NCBI GenBank assembly: GCA_964397565.1
Contig: CAYNJC010000009.1
Location: 61,551-125,550, forward strand
DNA: 64,000 nt
Direction of reading: 5' to 3'
Source: JAPLST01 sp964397565
GTDB lineage: Bacteria > Auribacterota > UBA3054 > JAPLST01
Both the position numbers and the translations under genes were made by a program. This document shows positions 26,323 through 35,672 of the stretch, piece by piece. Numbering within the stretch: position 1 is the stretch's first letter; each line of letters starts with the position of its first letter. The notes beneath the pieces are model-generated. The model was not told where the DNA came from and made no database searches. It saw nothing but the letters and a program-made list of their open reading frames with translations.

Positions 26323-27789
26323 CTAGTGCAGTGACGCACGCAGGGCGGTTTTGAGCACTTTGCCGGTCGTGTTGCGCGGCAGCGCTTCGCACAGGTGCAA
26401 TTGGCGCGGGATTTTATAGAGGGCCAGCTTGCCGCGCAAGAAGCGTTTCAGTTCCGCCAGCGTCAGCGTCGCACCGGCGCGTGGCACGACAAACGCGGCC
26501 GGCACCTCGCCGCGCAGTTCGTCCGGCACGCCGACTACGGCGACCTCCTGCACCGCCGGATGACGGCAGACGTACTCCTCGACTTCGCGCGAATAGACAT
26601 TCAGGCCGCCGACGATCAGCATGTCTTTCGTGCGGTCAATAATCGAAAAATACCCATCCTGGTCGCGCGTGCCAACATCGCCCGTGCGCACCCAACCATT
26701 GACTAAGGTGTGCGCGGTTTCCGCGGGTTGGTTCAGATAGCCCGTAAAATTCGAGGGACTGCGGACGGCAATCTCGCCGACCGTGTTGTCCGGCAACGTC
26801 TGCAACGCGTCGTCCACGATGCGCATCTCAACGCCGGGCAACGGCAGGCCGATTGTGCCAATCTTAATGGCGCCGCCCAACGGATTAATCGAGGTGGCCG
26901 GTCCGCATTCGGTCGGGCCGTCGCCCTCATAAATCGGCATGCTGAATTTGGCCGTGAAAGCCTCGGACACCGGTGCAGGCAACGGCGCGCCGCCCGCAAT
27001 GCACAAGCGCCAGGAGGGGATGACCGGCAGCGCGTCGAGCTGGGCAAAGACGGCGTACATGGCCGGCACGCCGAGAAAAACGGTGGCGTTGGCACGTGCC
27101 ATCTGGCGCAGCACATCGTGCGGTTGGAACTGCTCGATCAGCAGGATGCGCGAGGCGCACCACAGGGCGTGCAGCATGCAGGCCGACGCAGCAAAGGCGT
27201 GGAACAGCGGCAGGACGGTGACAAAGCACTCGGCGCCGGTTCGCGATTGCAGGCCCAGTGCGCAGATGCGCGCATTGTGCAACAGCGCGGCATGCGTCAG
27301 CAGCGCGCCTTTCGGGCGACCGGTCGTGCCGGAGGTGTAAATGCAGACGGCGATAGCGGCCAGATTGTGCGGAAAAGTCGGGGCTGAACCTTGCAATGCG
27401 GCCGGGACCGGCGTGATGTGCAGATCAAGCGGCGCGGCCGTCACGAGTGATGTTGCCGCGGCATCCAGCAACGCAATCGTCGGTGGATGCAGAATGGAAT
27501 GCAGGTGGGCATCACCGGCGATATAAACGATTTCGTCCGCGCCGAGTTTGGGATTGATCGGCACGACCATGCCGCCGGCGCGCAGAATCGCAAAATAACC
27601 GACAACAAATTCGAGGCAGTTCGGCGCGCACAGCCCGATGAAGCGACCAGCGCAACCGCGGGCGCGCAACGCGGCCGCCGTCGCGCTTACCAACGCATCC
27701 GTGTCGGCATACGACAAGATGGTGTCGCCGGCATGCACGTATGACTGACTCGCATACGCTCGGGCACGGCACGCCAGGAGTTCATCCAA
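26323..27789 (-). CDS. Acyl-CoA synthetase (AMP-forming)
   Basis: A class I adenylate-forming ligase of 488 aa that activates a carboxylic acid with ATP and transfers it to CoA. The AMP-binding motif is YTSGTTGRPKGALLTH (about 152-167). The hinge is RTKDMLIVGGLNVYSREVEE, and the C-terminal catalytic Lys lies in PRNTTGKVLKTALR. Together these suggest a medium- or long-chain fatty acid substrate, though this is not certain. The start appears to be TTG 27789, since no in-frame ATG or GTG lies nearby. It follows ahcY by 35 nt. Confidence 0.85.
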   Translation of the reverse strand: MDELLACRARAYASQSYVHAGDTILSYADTDALVSATAAALRARGCAGRFIGLCAPNCLEFVVGYFAILRAGGMVVPINPKLGADEIVYIAGDAHLHSILHPPTIALLDAAATSLVTAAPLDLHITPVPAALQGSAPTFPHNLAAIAVCIYTSGTTGRPKGALLTHAALLHNARICALGLQSRTGAECFVTVLPLFHAFAASACMLHALWCASRILLIEQFQPHDVLRQMARANATVFLGVPAMYAVFAQLDALPVIPSWRLCIAGGAPLPAPVSEAFTAKFSMPIYEGDGPTECGPATSINPLGGAIKIGTIGLPLPGVEMRIVDDALQTLPDNTVGEIAVRSPSNFTGYLNQPAETAHTLVNGWVRTGDVGTRDQDGYFSIIDRTKDMLIVGGLNVYSREVEEYVCRHPAVQEVAVVGVPDELRGEVPAAFVVPRAGATLTLAELKRFLRGKLALYKIPRQLHLCEALPRNTTGKVLKTALRASLH

Positions 27790-27824
27790 GCGCAGCGTGT
27801 CAATGGCCGCTGTCAGATCCGCAT

Positions 27825-29267
27825 TCAGTAGCGGTAGTGCTCGGCTTTGTACGGTCCGGACTCGGACACGCTGATGTAGGCAGCCTGCTGCTTGGTCAGC
27901 TTGGTCAGCTTGACGCCGATTTTCTTGAGATGCAAGCGGGCGACTTCCTCGTCGAGATCTTTCGGCAGAACCGTCACGCCGACGGGATGCTTCGTACGTG
28001 CCAGGGCGATTTGTGCCAGCACTTGATTGCTGAACGAATTCGACATGACGAACGAGGGATGACCCATCGCGCAGCCGAGATTGACCAAGCGGCCTTCAGC
28101 CAGCAAGAAAACCGCGTGGCCGTCACGGAAGACGTACATATCCACTTGCGGCTTGATCGGCACTTGTTTGATGCCGGGCACGGCCGCAAGGGCATCCACT
28201 TGGATTTCACTGTCGAAGTGGCCAATGTTGCACACAATCGCCTGGTCGCGCATCTTGGCCATGTGCTCGACCCGAATGACATCCACATTGCCGGTGGCGG
28301 TGACGAAGATGTGGGCCTCTTTGAGCGCGGCTTCGACGGTGGTCACCTCGTAGCCTTCCATGGCGGCTTGCAGCGCGCAGATCGGATCAATTTCGGTGAC
28401 GAGCACGCGCGCGCCGGCGCCGCGCAGCGACTGGGCGCAGCCTTTGCCGACATCGCCATAGCCGCAGACGACCGCGGTCTTGCCACTGATCATCACGTCG
28501 GTGGCGCGCCGCAGACTGTCAATCAATGACTCGCGGCAGCCGTACAAGTTGTCGAACTTCGACTTGGTGACGCTGTCATTGACATTGATGGCGGGGAACA
28601 GCAGTTTGCCCTCGCGCAACATTTGGTAGAGGCGATGACAGCCGGTCGTCGTCTCTTCCGACACGCCGCGGATCTCCTTGACCATGCGGTGCCAGTACGT
28701 TTTGTCTTTCTTCAGTTGGCGCTTGAGGATGGCATTGACGACGCGCAGTTCTTTGTTGTTGGTCGGCGCATCCAAGATGGCGGGCTTGCGCTCGGCCTCA
28801 AAACCGCGATGGATCAGCAGGGTTGCATCGCCGCCGTCATCCACGATCTGCTGCGGGCCTTTGCCGCCCGGGAAATGCAAGGCTTGCAGGGTGCATTCCC
28901 AATATTCCTCAAGCGACTCGCCTTTCCAGGCAAAGACCGGAATGCCACCCTTGGCAATCGCGGCGGCGGCATGATCCTGGGTCGAAAAAATATTGCATGA
29001 GGCCCAGCGCACCTGCGCGCCGAGTGCCTGCAAGGTCTCGATCAACACCGCCGTTTGAATGGTCATGTGCAAAGAGCCGGTGATGCGCATGCCTTTGAGC
29101 GGGTGCTGCCGGGCGTATTTCGCGCGGACGGCCATCAAGCCGGGCATTTCCTTTTCCGCAATCGTCATTTCCTTGCGGCCAAATTCCGCCAGGGCAAGGT
29201 TGGCGACCTTGTGTTTCAAGCCGGCATAACTGGGTAACGAGATAACAGGGGATGTGCGTGGTGCCAT
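27825..29267 (-). CDS. ahcY: Adenosylhomocysteinase
   Basis: Reversibly splits S-adenosylhomocysteine to adenosine and homocysteine, clearing the product of methyl-transfer reactions. The 480-aa protein has the NAD-binding motif [18 protein letters not shown], the substrate segment [17 protein letters not shown], and the invariant C-terminus [13 protein letters not shown] 29267 is chosen over a longer reading because the extra residues (rich in Ser/Arg) are not family-like. A TIGR04073-type gene ends 43 nt upstream. No SAH riboswitch is evident in that short gap. Confidence 0.95.
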   Translation of the reverse strand: MAPRTSPVISLPSYAGLKHKVANLALAEFGRKEMTIAEKEMPGLMAVRAKYARQHPLKGMRITGSLHMTIQTAVLIETLQALGAQVRWASCNIFSTQDHAAAAIAKGGIPVFAWKGESLEEYWECTLQALHFPGGKGPQQIVDDGGDATLLIHRGFEAERKPAILDAPTNNKELRVVNAILKRQLKKDKTYWHRMVKEIRGVSEETTTGCHRLYQMLREGKLLFPAINVNDSVTKSKFDNLYGCRESLIDSLRRATDVMISGKTAVVCGYGDVGKGCAQSLRGAGARVLVTEIDPICALQAAMEGYEVTTVEAALKEAHIFVTATGNVDVIRVEHMAKMRDQAIVCNIGHFDSEIQVDALAAVPGIKQVPIKPQVDMYVFRDGHAVFLLAEGRLVNLGCAMGHPSFVMSNSFSNQVLAQIALARTKHPVGVTVLPKDLDEEVARLHLKKIGVKLTKLTKQQAAYISVSESGPYKAEHYRY

Positions 29268-29310
29268 GATTGTGGTTGTGTGTGTGAATGATGAAACGAA
29301 GGAGGCCGCG

Positions 29311-29775
29311 TCAGAGCGGACTCGACTTATTCTCTTCGATCGACTCGACGGCCTCATACTGCTTATCTTCCGCTACTTCCTCTTTCTTGAGCGCCGCCGA
29401 CGGCGGCGTGTAGGGGTCCCATTGCGCCGCACTGACATATTCCGGAAACGTGAGGGGATTGTAAGCGCTCGGGCCGGTGCAGCCCAAGAACATGAAATCG
29501 CCGACGCTGAGCAGCGCGCGCGAGGTGGTGTAAAACACGCCTTTCAGCAAGCCCGAGCCCACGCCCAAGCCCGGATGCTCGACGTTCTCGAGGACCATGT
29601 TGCGCGGGATTTCCATCCAAAACGTGCAGGCGTTGGCACCGCCGCGCATGAGCGCGTGGGCGGGATTGATCGTGGCGGGATAATGCGTTGCGGTTGACGC
29701 CGCATTGGTTGTGGCACCCGCGGCAACCAGCACGCCGGCGGCCCAGACCGCGATGAACACCATGTATTTCTTCAT
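29311..29775 (-). CDS. Exosortase-associated TIGR04073-type secreted protein (copy 1)
   Basis: A 154-aa exported protein. After a signal peptide come the segments I recall for the TIGR04073 family: a Gly/Asn start ([20 protein letters not shown]), a central Gly-rich stretch ([29 protein letters not shown]), and a PEYV segment near the end ([13 protein letters not shown]). The function is unknown; the family is seen in genomes with exosortase/PEP-CTERM systems. ATG 29775 follows GAGG at good spacing. An acidic tail ([14 protein letters not shown]) is particular to this copy. Confidence 0.75.
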   Translation of the reverse strand: MKKYMVFIAVWAAGVLVAAGATTNAASTATHYPATINPAHALMRGGANACTFWMEIPRNMVLENVEHPGLGVGSGLLKGVFYTTSRALLSVGDFMFLGCTGPSAYNPLTFPEYVSAAQWDPYTPPSAALKKEEVAEDKQYEAVESIEENKSSPL

Positions 29776-29795
29776 AGCCACCTCATCAGTAAAGC

Positions 29796-30179
29796 TTATT
29801 CATAGTCGGCTTCCTGGGCCACCCAGGGCGAGAGCCACGGATAGTCGGGAATGCCCGCGCCGTAGTCGTAATTGCCGTGATAGCCGCACGACAGCAGGTC
29901 AACCAGGCCATAGCCGGTGCGGGCGGCGGTCAGCGTCGCGCCCATCAGCGGCGCGATAATAATTGCCGAGAGCGGCCGGGCGGTAAATTCATACCCGAAG
30001 TTGCGCGGGATTTCGAGCCAGCCCAAGAACAGGTTGGCGGCGCCGCGTCCGAGACCAAACTGCATTGCATTGGCGGTGTCGGCCGAGGCGCTTTTGCCGG
30101 CCGTTTCTTCCGCGTGCAGCGCGGCCGCGCACAGATTCAGCAGCGCGGCAATCAGCAGTGAATATCCGATCCGTTTCAT
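29796..30179 (-). CDS. Exosortase-associated TIGR04073-type secreted protein (copy 2)
   Basis: A 127-aa paralogue, with a signal peptide MKRIGYSLLIAALLNLCAA. The shared pattern is clear: GLGRGAANLFLGWLEIPRNF, then APLMGATLTAARTGYGLVDLLSCG and a tyrosine-rich end (YHGNYDYGAGIPDY). It lacks the acidic tail of copy 1. The start is the internal ATG 30179, because the longer reading adds no family-like residues. No clear ribosome site precedes it. It lies between copies 1 and 3 on the same strand. Confidence 0.75.
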   Translation of the reverse strand: MKRIGYSLLIAALLNLCAAALHAEETAGKSASADTANAMQFGLGRGAANLFLGWLEIPRNFGYEFTARPLSAIIIAPLMGATLTAARTGYGLVDLLSCGYHGNYDYGAGIPDYPWLSPWVAQEADYE

Positions 30180-30265
30180 GGGCGTCGTGAGCTGTAGGTT
30201 ATTGTCGAACTGCGCTGCGCAGCCCATTCGACATGCAATATGATGCAAGGCAACCGTGTGGTGCA

Positions 30266-30943
30266 TTAGCGGCGCGGCGGCGTGCCTTGCGGCGGTTCAG
30301 TCACATCTTTCTGGGCCGGCGCGCGGGCCGTGCCGCTGGTGTCGCGAATTTTGCGCGGCTGCTTCGGCTCATAAACCCAGTCGCCTTGCCAAACATACTC
30401 GGGATACTCTTTGGCCAATTGGGTGTCGCCAAAATAGCCGCAGGTGACAATGTCACTGAGGCCGGCGCACAGGCGATTGACGCCGCCGCCGAAGCCGGCC
30501 AAAAGCGACGAGCCCGAGGCGACATACCATTCCTTGGCGGTATATTCGTACGAGACGCCGCGGGCGAGTTCTCCCGGCCACATGGTCGTGTTGGCAAAGC
30601 CGCGCACGAGACCGGAACCCATCACGCGCCAGGTGGTCGTGGTGCGCAAGGTCGGGCCGGGGCCGAGGTGTTCCTGCGGCGCCGCTTTGGCGGTCAGTTG
30701 CAGGTTCGGCCGCGCCGGGCTGTTCACCCCCTGTTCGCTGCCAGCCGGCTGCCATTCATAACCACGGCCGCGGGCGGGCTGCGCTGCGACGGCAGCTGGC
30801 CGGGCTGCAACGACGGCGGTCGTGGCGCCGGTCTGCCCATTTTGGGCGGCCTTGGCGGCCCGCACTTGGTCGCGATACCAGACATCGGCCATGACGCCCG
30901 ACACCAAGCCCATCACCATCATTGCTGTAGCGAATCGTTTCAT
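30266..30943 (-). CDS. Exosortase-associated TIGR04073-type secreted protein (copy 3, long)
   Basis: A 225-aa paralogue with signal peptide MKRFATAMMVMGLVSGVMA. An Ala/Gln-rich insert of about 90 residues separates the signal from the conserved core. The core reads GSGLVRGFANTTMWPGELARGVSYEYTA, then AGFGGGVNRLCAGLSDIVTCGYFGD and EYPEYVWQGDWVYEP. The WLEIPRN segment of copy 2 is here WPGELARG, so the motif has drifted. A lipoprotein gene ends 13 nt upstream, so all four are probably one transcript. Confidence 0.7.
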   Translation of the reverse strand: MKRFATAMMVMGLVSGVMADVWYRDQVRAAKAAQNGQTGATTAVVAARPAAVAAQPARGRGYEWQPAGSEQGVNSPARPNLQLTAKAAPQEHLGPGPTLRTTTTWRVMGSGLVRGFANTTMWPGELARGVSYEYTAKEWYVASGSSLLAGFGGGVNRLCAGLSDIVTCGYFGDTQLAKEYPEYVWQGDWVYEPKQPRKIRDTSGTARAPAQKDVTEPPQGTPPRR

Positions 30944-30956
30944 AGCTCTGCACATG

Positions 30957-31526
30957 CTAATCAATGAACGACCGGCAATACCGGTCATAACGCTGCATAA
31001 AGGCAGCCAGCGATTCCTGCACGGCACACGTCACCGGCTGGCGCAGCCGCGTGCCGGCATCATTCGTCTGTGCCGCGTGCTGCGGCAGCAGGGCAAACTC
31101 TGTGTACTGTGTGAACTGCATCGTAATATCCTCAATCCGCCAGTGCGTGCCGTCCTTGCGCAAGTGCAGCAGGGCCAGCCCTTGCAGGACTCGTGGCGCC
31201 GGTCCTTCGTGGCGCACGGTGAACGAAACCAAGGCCGTCAAACCGGCGTTGCTCCAGCGCAAATCATGCACCTGCCAGTCGCACTGCCGCAGGCTGTGCT
31301 GCAGCGCTTCCACGGCGGCCGGCGCATTCGTCACTGCGGCAATCACGCGCGGCGCGCAAAACAACGCTGCATCGGCATAGCGCTGCGCGGCAACGGCCGC
31401 GCAAAACGCGCGCGCAACCTCATGCGGCCGCGGTGCGCACGCCGCACACAACAGCAGGCACAGCAGCGCACTGCCAAGCCGGGCCCACGCCGCTGCCTGT
31501 TTCAGCCGGTCGTGGCGCACTAGCAT
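30957..31526 (-). CDS. Lipoprotein of unknown function
   Basis: A 189-aa protein with a lipobox signal ending LLLCAAC. The mature part has the look of a small alpha+beta (NTF2/DUF4440-like) domain: an early helix (HEVARAFCAAVAAQRYADAALFCA) then strands such as GLTALVSFTVRHEG and HWRIEDITMQF. I cannot assign it with confidence. ATG 31526 fits the promoter just upstream and a proper signal. It heads the TIGR04073-type gene group. Confidence 0.65.
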   Translation of the reverse strand: MLVRHDRLKQAAAWARLGSALLCLLLCAACAPRPHEVARAFCAAVAAQRYADAALFCAPRVIAAVTNAPAAVEALQHSLRQCDWQVHDLRWSNAGLTALVSFTVRHEGPAPRVLQGLALLHLRKDGTHWRIEDITMQFTQYTEFALLPQHAAQTNDAGTRLRQPVTCAVQESLAAFMQRYDRYCRSFID

Positions 31527-31537
31527 GCGTTGCCCAT

Positions 31538-31566
31538 AGTATAGCAAAAACGAGTGAAATTCACAA
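31538..31566 (-). promoter_or_regulatory. Promoter of the lipoprotein/TIGR04073 group
   Basis: On the minus strand: TTGTGA (31561-31566), 17-nt spacer, TATACT (31538-31543). The -35 overlaps the stop codon of the M16 peptidase gene. The start codon lies only 12 nt past the -10, so the leader would be very short. Confidence 0.6.
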
Positions 31567-32862
31567 TTCGACACGCACGGCGGCGGTCACGCGCGCTTCG
31601 TCCAAGCGTGGGCTGACGAACGCCGCGCTCAGTTTGTGATCAACGAACAAATCGCGTGCGACGGCCTGGACATCTGCGCAGGTAACGGCGTCATAATGGG
31701 CCAGCAGTTCCGCGGTGTTCTCGATCACACCGCGGGTGATCAGTGATTCGCCCAGCCACATCATGCAGTCGGTCGTGCGCTCAAGTGAGAGCACCAGCGT
31801 GCCGCGCACGTATTCCTGGGCGAGCTGCAATTCGCGCGGGCGTACGCCGTCGCGCGCCAAGGCGGCGCAAATGTCGAGCGCCAGTCGCACGACCCGCGTG
31901 ACATTGCGCACCTCGGCACTGACGCTGATTTGCAGCATGCCCGTCTCGTGAAAACGTGTCAGACTCGCATTGATGCTGTAGGCCAGGCCGCGCTTCTCGC
32001 GAATTTCCTGGTTGAGGCGCGAACTCATCGTCTCGCCCAGGATCGTTGAGAGCAGGCGCAGCGCATAGCGTTGCGGCGAGCGCCGCCCCACGCTGCGAAA
32101 GCCAAGCACGACATGGGCCTGTTCGATCGGCTTGACGCGCAGATGCACGCGCGGCCGGGCCTGGCGCGCGTGATGTGGCTGGCAGGCGGCGGGTGTGCCG
32201 TCGGTGCGCCACGCGCCGATGCGCGCGTTCAGCAGCTGCAGCACCTGCTCGTGGCGTACATTGCCGGCGACGCTGACGACCGTGTTGCAGGTGGTGTAAT
32301 GCTGGTTGCGAAAGGCCAGCAATTGCTCGCGCGAGAACGTGGCAATCGTCGTCGCCGTGCCGACCAGTGGGCGCCCGAGCGGATGATCGCCCCAGATCAG
32401 CACGTTAAAGTCGTCGTACACCAATTGCTGCGGCATGTCTTGATACATGCGTGCTTCTTCATGGATCACCGCCCGTTCGCGCTGCAATTCGTGGGCCGGG
32501 AAAATCGAGTGATGATAGCTGTCGTTCAGCACATCCAGCGCGCAGGCCATGTGCGCGCTGGGGACTTTGATATAAAAACACGTGGTTTCTTCGGAGGTGA
32601 AACCGTTGCTCGCGCCGCCGACACATTCGATCTCGCGTGCCAGGGCGCGCGCCGTCCGCCGCCGCGTCCCCTTGAAATTCATGTGCTCGATGAAATGCGC
32701 AATACCGTTGTGACTGGCATGCTCATGCCGCCCGCCGACGCCGGCCCACATGCCCAGCGCGACCGAGGTCATCTGCGGCATCTCCATCGTCGCGACGCGC
32801 AGGCCCGCCGGCAGGGTCGTCAGCACATAGTTCATCACAGGCACGTTCCGGTTCTCGCTCAT
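31561..32862 (-). CDS. M16 family zinc peptidase (PqqL/YmxG-like)
   Basis: A 433-aa two-domain M16 protein, a processing-peptidase type. The inverted zinc motif HFIEH (His56, Glu59, His60) is intact, with the third ligand expected in HEEARMYQD about 75 residues on. The second half holds the inactive domain (RGLAYSINASLTRFHETG). No signal peptide is present, so cytoplasmic action is likely. The start 32862 is 7 nt after the stop of the site-2-type protease gene, suggesting an operon of two peptidases. Confidence 0.9.
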   Translation of the reverse strand: MSENRNVPVMNYVLTTLPAGLRVATMEMPQMTSVALGMWAGVGGRHEHASHNGIAHFIEHMNFKGTRRRTARALAREIECVGGASNGFTSEETTCFYIKVPSAHMACALDVLNDSYHHSIFPAHELQRERAVIHEEARMYQDMPQQLVYDDFNVLIWGDHPLGRPLVGTATTIATFSREQLLAFRNQHYTTCNTVVSVAGNVRHEQVLQLLNARIGAWRTDGTPAACQPHHARQARPRVHLRVKPIEQAHVVLGFRSVGRRSPQRYALRLLSTILGETMSSRLNQEIREKRGLAYSINASLTRFHETGMLQISVSAEVRNVTRVVRLALDICAALARDGVRPRELQLAQEYVRGTLVLSLERTTDCMMWLGESLITRGVIENTAELLAHYDAVTCADVQAVARDLFVDHKLSAAFVSPRLDEARVTAAVRVEL

Positions 32863-32869
32863 GGGCGCG

Positions 32870-33520
32870 TCATCCGAAGCCGAAGAGCAGTTGCAGCAGG
32901 CCATAGGCATAACCAATCACGCGGCTGAACATGCCCCAGACGGGGGTGTTGATCAGCACGATCAAAATGACAAAGCCAAAGCCGGCGATGCGGTCGAACA
33001 CTTGGCGCGCTTCATAACTCAAGGCGGCGCGCAGCAAATGCGAACCGTCCAGCGGCGGCATCGGCAACAGATTGAAAAACGCCAAAAAAAACGACAAGCC
33101 CGCCAACGGATAGAGAAAATAGACAATGCTGTTGTTGGCCAGCTCGCCCGGCACCAGCAGCAGCACGCGGATCAAGGCCAGCGCCGCCACGGTCGTCACC
33201 ACGTTCGAGAGCGGGCCGGCCAGGCTGACCAGCACGTCATCGCGCGTGGGATGGCGGAAGTTGCCGGGCATGACCGGCACCGGCTTGCCCCAGCCCAGCA
33301 GGGCAACGCTGCCCGGCATGAAAATCGAGAAAAGCGGCAGCAGCACCGTGCCGATCAAGTCCATGTGCGCAATCGGGTTCAAGGTCATGCGGCCAAGGTG
33401 CCGTGCAGTTGGGTCGCCGCAGCGATTGGCGCTCCACGCGTGCGCCCATTCATGCACCGTCACGGCGAAGACCAGAATCAAATACTGCAACAGGCCTAAG
33501 GCCAACCATTCAACATTCAT
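32870..33520 (-). CDS. M50 site-2-protease-type membrane peptidase
   Basis: A 216-aa multi-pass membrane protein with the intramembrane Zn motif HEWAH (His23, His27), the conserved NPIAHMDLIGT, and the third ligand region NLLPMPPLDGSH. This is the short S2P group without PDZ domains. Such enzymes cut within or near membrane helices, but the substrate is unknown. About five or six hydrophobic segments are visible. It is followed closely by the M16 peptidase gene. Confidence 0.92.
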   Translation of the reverse strand: MNVEWLALGLLQYLILVFAVTVHEWAHAWSANRCGDPTARHLGRMTLNPIAHMDLIGTVLLPLFSIFMPGSVALLGWGKPVPVMPGNFRHPTRDDVLVSLAGPLSNVVTTVAALALIRVLLLVPGELANNSIVYFLYPLAGLSFFLAFFNLLPMPPLDGSHLLRAALSYEARQVFDRIAGFGFVILIVLINTPVWGMFSRVIGYAYGLLQLLFGFG

Positions 33521-33581
33521 TGAGGATCAGTGGCGTTGGCGCAAGAATCTGTAATGACAAATTCTTTCGCCACGAAAGAAA

Positions 33582-34001
33582 TCACTCAAAAATAATTGCG
33601 CGCACATAATCGGCGCGCAGGTTGAACAGCCCGCCAAAATCGTTGGTGCCCTTGTAGACCGTGCCGGAGCCCTCGGTGCGCATCAGGACGCGCCGGTTGT
33701 CGCGCAGCAGCACGGCCGTGTTGAACTGACGATTGCCGTCGTAAAAATCAATCCGGCGAATATTCCCCCACGGAATCGAGATTTCAGCATTGCCGCGAAA
33801 GCCGTACAGCATGTTGGGATGCACCGTCATTTCATTGAGATAATCGGGGCGATAGCTCACACAGGTGACGCGCGTGGTGATATCCTGCCGGTCCACAAAC
33901 AACGCGTTGACGCTGGCGGGCTGCTCTTGCGCATACAGCCAGACGACGCCTGCCAACGCGACACTGATGCCCACACGGCACGCTCCATTGAAACAATTCA
34001 T
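33582..34001 (-). CDS. Small exported protein of unknown function
   Basis: A 139-aa protein with a signal or TM segment (CRVGISVALAGVVWLYA) and a mainly beta C-terminal part. The pattern ISIPWGNIRRIDFYDGNRQFN and RVLMRTEGSGTVYKGTNDFG resembles small domains in which a scalar value is mapped to text or attributes, but I cannot name a family. ATG 34001 has GGGA upstream. It is divergent from the PEP-CTERM gene; the 275-bp region between holds that gene's promoter. Confidence 0.65.
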   Translation of the reverse strand: MNCFNGACRVGISVALAGVVWLYAQEQPASVNALFVDRQDITTRVTCVSYRPDYLNEMTVHPNMLYGFRGNAEISIPWGNIRRIDFYDGNRQFNTAVLLRDNRRVLMRTEGSGTVYKGTNDFGGLFNLRADYVRAIIFE

Positions 34002-34151
34002 ACATGCTTCCCGCTGCGAGTGAACAACAAAACAACGCTGCATACTTATACGAGAATAGTGTAGCACAAATGTCGCGCGGACGCAAGCGCGAGTCGCGCG
34101 TGGGCGGTAAATCCGTGATGGAGCAGAAGCACGCGCCCCCCTTACATTCCA

Positions 34152-34180
34152 TTGCAAAAGTGGGACATAGTTGCTATACT
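34152..34180 (+). promoter_or_regulatory. Promoter of the PEP-CTERM gene
   Basis: TTGCAA (34152-34157), 17-nt spacer, TATACT (34175-34180), with a leader of about 90 nt containing AGGGAG before the ATG. Confidence 0.8.
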
Positions 34181-34276
34181 AGCTTATAGCTGGCTTGCCA
34201 TGTTCCCGTGTGTGCCGCAATGGCACGGGCATGGTGTCGGTATCGAAGTATGTAACCTTAGGTAGGGAGATCACCC

Positions 34277-35614
34277 ATGATTGCACGCATTCTACTGCTC
34301 GCCGTTCTTCTCGCGCTGTGCGCGGCACCCGTGTCCACAAGTGCGGCGCTCAAGCTCAGGTTCGTCAACGAGAACCTTAATCATGCCGATACCAACGTCT
34401 ATGTGATGTTTCGCAAAGGCACCACCAATGCCTTTGGCGCCTCGTACAGCGGCGGCGCCATTGCCCTGACGACGGCGTACTCCTTCGCGCAGTTGTCTGG
34501 CGGTGTCATGTTGACCGATATCGTTGCCGGCGTCTTTTATGTGTCGCTGGGAAACCCGATGTCGGTTCCTGTCACCAATGTGGCGGGGCAATTGCCCGGT
34601 CCCTCGCCCAGCAACACCATCGATGCGGATTACTCCACGCGCTGGGACAGTGTTGAGATTACCTACACCGGCCTGCCGTATGACGCGGCCGACCTGACCG
34701 GCATCAACATGTTCGGCATCCCCTTTGTGCTGCGCACCTACGGCGGCACGACGAACCGCCAGTCGCTGGGCTACGATGTTGGTGCCGCGACGATGATCGC
34801 CAAGTTGCGGGACGCCGCGACGAACGATTCGGCCGTCCTGACCGACGCCAGCAACAACTTCTTACGTGTCCTCGGCCCGACCGCCTACGCCGCCGGCACT
34901 ATCGGGCCGTACCAACCGCTGGGCGCCTACATTGATGTCGTCCGCGCCGCGAGCCGGCCCATCCTTATTTCCGATTTGTTTTCGGGCCCCGCCGGCACGC
35001 AGCCACCGCGGCTGACCACCCAGCGCTATCAGTTCTCAACCACGTTCACCAACCTCCTGGGCGTTGATCAACTGATCATGGCCGGCGGCAGCCTTACGTC
35101 CGGCGGCATTGGCATCACCAACATCGTCACCTTCGCCTACTCCAATATTGCCTATCAGGTCTATGCCAACAACCCGCTCTACACCATCAACGGCGCGGAC
35201 AGCGGCTCGATGGCCGACAATGACGTTTATTCCGCGGCCGTGCGCGATGTCTTCGCCGGCTTCGCCTGCGGCTTTATCGGCTGTACCGCCACGGACCAGG
35301 TGACCGGCCTCACCTTCCAGAGCGAAGCCAGCAGCAATTGGTTTGCCACGGTGCAGACCCAGGCATTCAGTGATGTGCAAACGATTATGCCCTATTACAA
35401 TGGCTATGGCGAGGCCTACTGGCGCTACTCGGACGTCTACGGCTTCCCGTTTGCCGACCGGCTGTGCAGCGCCGTACAGGCCAATCTTGATCCCGCCCAG
35501 GTTGACACGCTCGAAATCACGGTGTTGCCGGATGTAATCGTGCCCGAGCCCACCGGCGTGCTTGCTGCGTTGCTCGGCGCCGTCGGCCTGTGTGCCGCAC
35601 GCCGCCGGCCTTGA
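34277..35614 (+). CDS. PEP-CTERM exported protein, GH64-like beta-1,3-glucanase candidate
   Basis: A 445-aa exported protein. The signal peptide ends near VSTSAA. The C-terminus is a complete PEP-CTERM sorting signal: VPEP, a hydrophobic helix (GVLAALLGAVGLCAA) and ARRRP, recognised by an exosortase. The body (FVNENLNHADTNVYVMF; LTGINMFGIPFVLRTYGG; TMADN-like SMADNDVYSA) recalls GH64/thaumatin-like beta-1,3-glucanases, though this is from memory and the catalytic Glu/Asp could not be fixed. No exosortase is in the window. AGGGAG precedes the ATG. Confidence 0.75.
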   Translation: MIARILLLAVLLALCAAPVSTSAALKLRFVNENLNHADTNVYVMFRKGTTNAFGASYSGGAIALTTAYSFAQLSGGVMLTDIVAGVFYVSLGNPMSVPVTNVAGQLPGPSPSNTIDADYSTRWDSVEITYTGLPYDAADLTGINMFGIPFVLRTYGGTTNRQSLGYDVGAATMIAKLRDAATNDSAVLTDASNNFLRVLGPTAYAAGTIGPYQPLGAYIDVVRAASRPILISDLFSGPAGTQPPRLTTQRYQFSTTFTNLLGVDQLIMAGGSLTSGGIGITNIVTFAYSNIAYQVYANNPLYTINGADSGSMADNDVYSAAVRDVFAGFACGFIGCTATDQVTGLTFQSEASSNWFATVQTQAFSDVQTIMPYYNGYGEAYWRYSDVYGFPFADRLCSAVQANLDPAQVDTLEITVLPDVIVPEPTGVLAALLGAVGLCAARRRP

Positions 35615-35672
35615 CTGCCGCCGCAGTGGCTGCCGCATGCAGCACCTTGCTGCGCGGCAACGGGGTTGGCGC

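Noticed and set aside
29268..29310. S-adenosylhomocysteine riboswitch before ahcY
   Set aside because: Only 43 bp separate ahcY from the upstream gene and no pairing pattern of that class is visible.
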